Position numbers and translations under genes: made by a program
IMG/VR virus record: IMGVR_UViG_3300012964_000041
Span: 1-30,945 of that record
Strand: one strand, 5' to 3'
Origin: a virus
DNA: 30,945 nt
In this document: piece by piece, positions 29,779 to 30,945 of the stretch
Layout: the number at the start of each line of letters is the position of its first letter
Numbering within the stretch: position 1 is the stretch's first letter
The notes under the pieces: model-generated
The model's input: the letters and a program-made list of their open reading frames with translations, nothing else
The model's database searches: none
What the model was told of the DNA's origin: nothing

Positions 29779-30111
29779 TCAGCCGTCGCCGTGGCCGTAG
29801 CCGCTGCCGCTGCCGTTGCCGCTGCCGTGGCCACTGCCGTCGCCGTCGCCGTCGCCGTAGCCGTGGCCGTAGCCGCTGCCGCTGCCGTTGCCGTTGCCGT
29901 CGCCGTCGCCGTGGCCGCTGCCGCTGCCGTTGCCACTGCCGTGGCCACTGCCGTCGCCGTCGCCGTCGCCGTAGCCGTGGCCGTAGCCGTGGCCGTAGCC
30001 GCTGCCGCTGCCGTTGCCGTTGCCGTGGCCGTAGCCGCTGCCGCTGCCGTTGCCGCTGCCGTCGCCGTGGCCACTGCCGTGGCCACGGCAGTGGCCGTCG
30101 TTTTTATCCAT
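29779..30111 (-). CDS. (Gly-X)n low-complexity protein
   Basis: The ATG at 30111 gives 110 residues: MDKNDGHCRGHGSGHGDG, then alternating Gly and X to the TGA at 29779-29781. X is only His, Asp, Asn, Tyr or Ser, because the second codon of each pair is NAC or AGC. The DNA is a run of imperfect GCCGTN/GCCGCT hexamers (29780-30100 on the plus strand), so other frames are also open. I prefer this one because it has an ATG preceded by GGAGG (11 bp) and flanking hairpins on both sides. Similar Gly-X stretches exist in other phage hypothetical proteins. Probably disordered; its use is unknown. Confidence 0.6.
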   Translation of the reverse strand: MDKNDGHCRGHGSGHGDGSGNGSGSGYGHGNGNGSGSGYGHGYGHGYGDGDGDGSGHGSGNGSGSGHGDGDGNGNGSGSGYGHGYGDGDGDGSGHGSGNGSGSGYGHGDG

Positions 30112-30136
30112 TGTTCGTCCGTCCTCCGAAAATGTT

Positions 30137-30162
30137 AAGCCGCCCGGTTTTCCGGGCGGCTT
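30137..30162 (-). terminator. GC hairpin between the DUF6948-like and (Gly-X)n genes
   Basis: AAGCCGCCCGG (30137-30147) pairs perfectly over 11 bp with CCGGGCGGCTT (30152-30162) around a T4 loop (A4 on the minus strand). It lies just after the previous stop (TAG at 30167). The minus-strand sequence beyond it (AACATTTTC) is only partly T-rich. It may terminate or stabilise the upstream transcript. Confidence 0.6.
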
Positions 30163-30166
30163 TCCG

Positions 30167-30475
30167 CTACTTCGATTCGTTGGTCGCTGCTTCAATGCTG
30201 GCGATGGCCTCAGAACTGGCGGGGATAAACTCTATGCAGTCCTCAATGTACTGTTCTGGCACATTAATGTGGACCTGGGATTTATCCGTGTCGAGCCCGT
30301 TAATTGCCAACTCTGACAGGCTGCGCGCCCCATACCAATACCGGATGCGCCGCACGTCGCACAGTGTTGCGCGGCTGAACATGGCGCCATTTTCAACCGA
30401 TTTAACGGTTGCGAGATGTACGCCGGAAGCATAAGTGCGGACAATACAACGCTTTCCGATTGCGGGATGTGTCAT
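30167..30475 (-). CDS. DUF6948-like phage protein
   Basis: A 102-residue protein. IGKRCIVRTYASGVHLATVK, then RIRYWYGARSLSELAINGLD and then IEDCIEFIPASSEAIASIEA match a pattern I recall in phage proteins annotated DUF6948. That pattern is G..V.VRTYSAGVH.G.L...., ARRIWYW.GA.SL...A..G, and E.....II...EA. Function unknown; likely an early or middle gene in this phage. It follows the Pro/Gln-rich gene and a GC hairpin, and is followed by another hairpin. The family label comes from memory only. Confidence 0.6.
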   Translation of the reverse strand: MTHPAIGKRCIVRTYASGVHLATVKSVENGAMFSRATLCDVRRIRYWYGARSLSELAINGLDTDKSQVHINVPEQYIEDCIEFIPASSEAIASIEAATNESK

Positions 30476-30504
30476 TACTGCATTCCTTATGAGTTAGAGA
30501 TGGG

Positions 30505-30528
30505 CGGCGCGCCCTTCTGAGCGCGCCG
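30505..30528 (-). terminator. GC hairpin after the Pro/Gln-rich gene
   Basis: CGGCGCGC (30505-30512) pairs perfectly with GCGCGCCG (30521-30528), 8-base loop, just after the stop at 30538. No T-run on the minus strand. One of several GC hairpins placed right after genes in this part of the window. Confidence 0.5.
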
Positions 30529-30537
30529 TGTCTACTG

Positions 30538-30945
30538 TTACTGCGCCTCTCCGGTTGCAAAACCCACGAGCGGAGAACTACCAGGGGATACAATCTCCCC
30601 CGAGTCGCTGGCTCCACTCGCTGTGGCAGGTGTAGGGGCAGGGGCTTCTGTCCCTGCGGCCGGGGCAACCGGGGCGCCCACATCTGGGAGCCTCGGCGGA
30701 GTAAAACCCGTGTCAGAACGATGGGCAGTCGTCACATGTCCATCGCCCATCACTCCACTCGAACCCGCCGGTAAGTGTCCGGGCGATTCCGCAATAGGCG
30801 CAACTCCGTTTCCCGGCGCACTCTGCTGCTGCGCCGGAGGGGCGTAGGCCTGCTGCTGCGCCGGAGGGGCGTAGGCCTGCTGCTGCGCCGGAGGGGCGTA
30901 GGCCTGCTGCTGCGCCGGAGGGGCGTAGGCCTGCTGCTGCGCCGG
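30538..30945 (-). CDS. Pro/Ala/Gln-rich protein, C-terminal part only (5' end cut by window)
   Basis: The minus-strand frame is open from the right edge to the TAA at 30538 (135 residues). The first 45 or so residues are repeats of PPAQQQAYA, encoded by the 27-bp array. Then come SAPGNGVAPIAESPGHLPAG, HVTTAHRSDTGFTPPRLPDV and a Pro/Ala/Thr tail ending VGFATGEAQ. It is low-complexity and probably disordered; the folded domain, if any, lies outside the window. Similar tails occur on single-strand DNA-binding and virion proteins, but I cannot assign it. Its place upstream of the polymerase suggests a replication or early gene. Confidence 0.55.
   Translation of the reverse strand, partial: PAQQQAYAPPAQQQAYAPPAQQQAYAPPAQQQAYAPPAQQQSAPGNGVAPIAESPGHLPAGSSGVMGDGHVTTAHRSDTGFTPPRLPDVGAPVAPAAGTEAPAPTPATASGASDSGEIVSPGSSPLVGFATGEAQ
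30823..30945. repeat. perfect 27-bp tandem repeat, about 4.5 copies, at the window edge
   Basis: Units at 30823-30849, 30850-30876, 30877-30903 and 30904-30930, and a partial at 30931-30945, are identical. Each encodes one PPAQQQAYA unit (9 residues) on the minus strand. The array runs off the right edge, so its real copy number is unknown. Confidence 0.9.

Noticed and set aside
29343-30086. Long minus-strand open frame (247 codons) beginning with an Ala-Thr repeat
   Set aside because: The first 100 codons only reflect the stop-free repeat DNA and cross two hairpins; the ATG at 29723 with GGAGG upstream is a better start.
29544-30434. Plus-strand frames of 296 and 144 codons across the repeat, giving Arg/Cys-rich or Val-Ala repeats
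   Set aside because: They run antisense to supported genes, lack ribosome sites and are open because of the repeat composition.
30823-30945. CRISPR-like repeat array
   Set aside because: Units are perfectly adjacent with no spacers and keep a reading frame for a repeat protein.

Overview
This window is part of the genome of a tailed double-stranded DNA bacteriophage (Caudoviricetes). The portal, scaffold-region and neck proteins resemble those of short-tailed phages. It is open at both ends: the left edge cuts a tail/neck gene, and the right edge falls inside a perfect 27-bp tandem repeat in another gene. The host is most likely an alphaproteobacterium, probably of the Rhizobiales/Hyphomicrobiales. 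The base composition is GC-rich, a MucR/Ros-type regulator is present (a family centred on rhizobia and relatives), and the lysin resembles proteins I recall from rhizobial genomes. No tRNA, integrase, insertion sequence or CRISPR array was seen.

Layout. From about 30945 down to 25955, small minus-strand genes surround a family-B DNA polymerase. From 25935 back to 24375 a short plus-strand lysis cassette holds an endolysin with a hydrophobic tail, a small coiled-coil protein and a membrane-anchored coiled-coil protein. Between the lysis cassette and the terminase lie a MucR-like regulator (minus) and a small zinc-binding protein (plus). From about 23746 down to 1 there is one long, tightly packed minus-strand late block. 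In order of transcription it runs: small terminase, large terminase, a small protein, portal, a gp49/66-like protein, a KRGG-type basic protein, two small proteins, a HAD phosphatase, a small helical protein, a GroES-like co-chaperonin, a scaffold-like protein, a companion protein, an intergenic control region, a decoration-like protein, the major capsid protein (Mu gpT-like), several virion or appendage proteins, a neck adaptor-like protein, two paralogous zinc-ribbon proteins flanking a fibre-like protein and a beta-helix tailspike, an SU10-type adaptor, and a truncated gp10-like protein.

How the genes work together. The terminases package DNA through the portal. The co-chaperonin, scaffold and capsid genes sit together, as expected for capsid folding and assembly. 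The adaptor and gp10-like proteins close the neck. The fibre, tailspike, LamG-like and repeat proteins probably act at the cell surface. The polymerase replicates the genome and the plus-strand cassette lyses the cell. Many late genes are coupled by 1-8 bp overlaps.

Most interesting points: (a) the large terminase carries a -1 frameshift just after its last nuclease motif; (b) a piece of the major capsid N-terminus is repeated at the end of a separate small ORF; (c) three clustered appendage-type proteins begin with apparent Sec signal peptides and have cysteine-rich exported-looking sequences; (d) the DNA polymerase has two C2H2 zinc fingers near its C-terminus; (e) three copies of GGANTGTCCCGCC and a strong hairpin precede the capsid genes; (f) a (Gly-X)n protein uses only five residue types at X. 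All calls are from reading the sequence; no database search was run.
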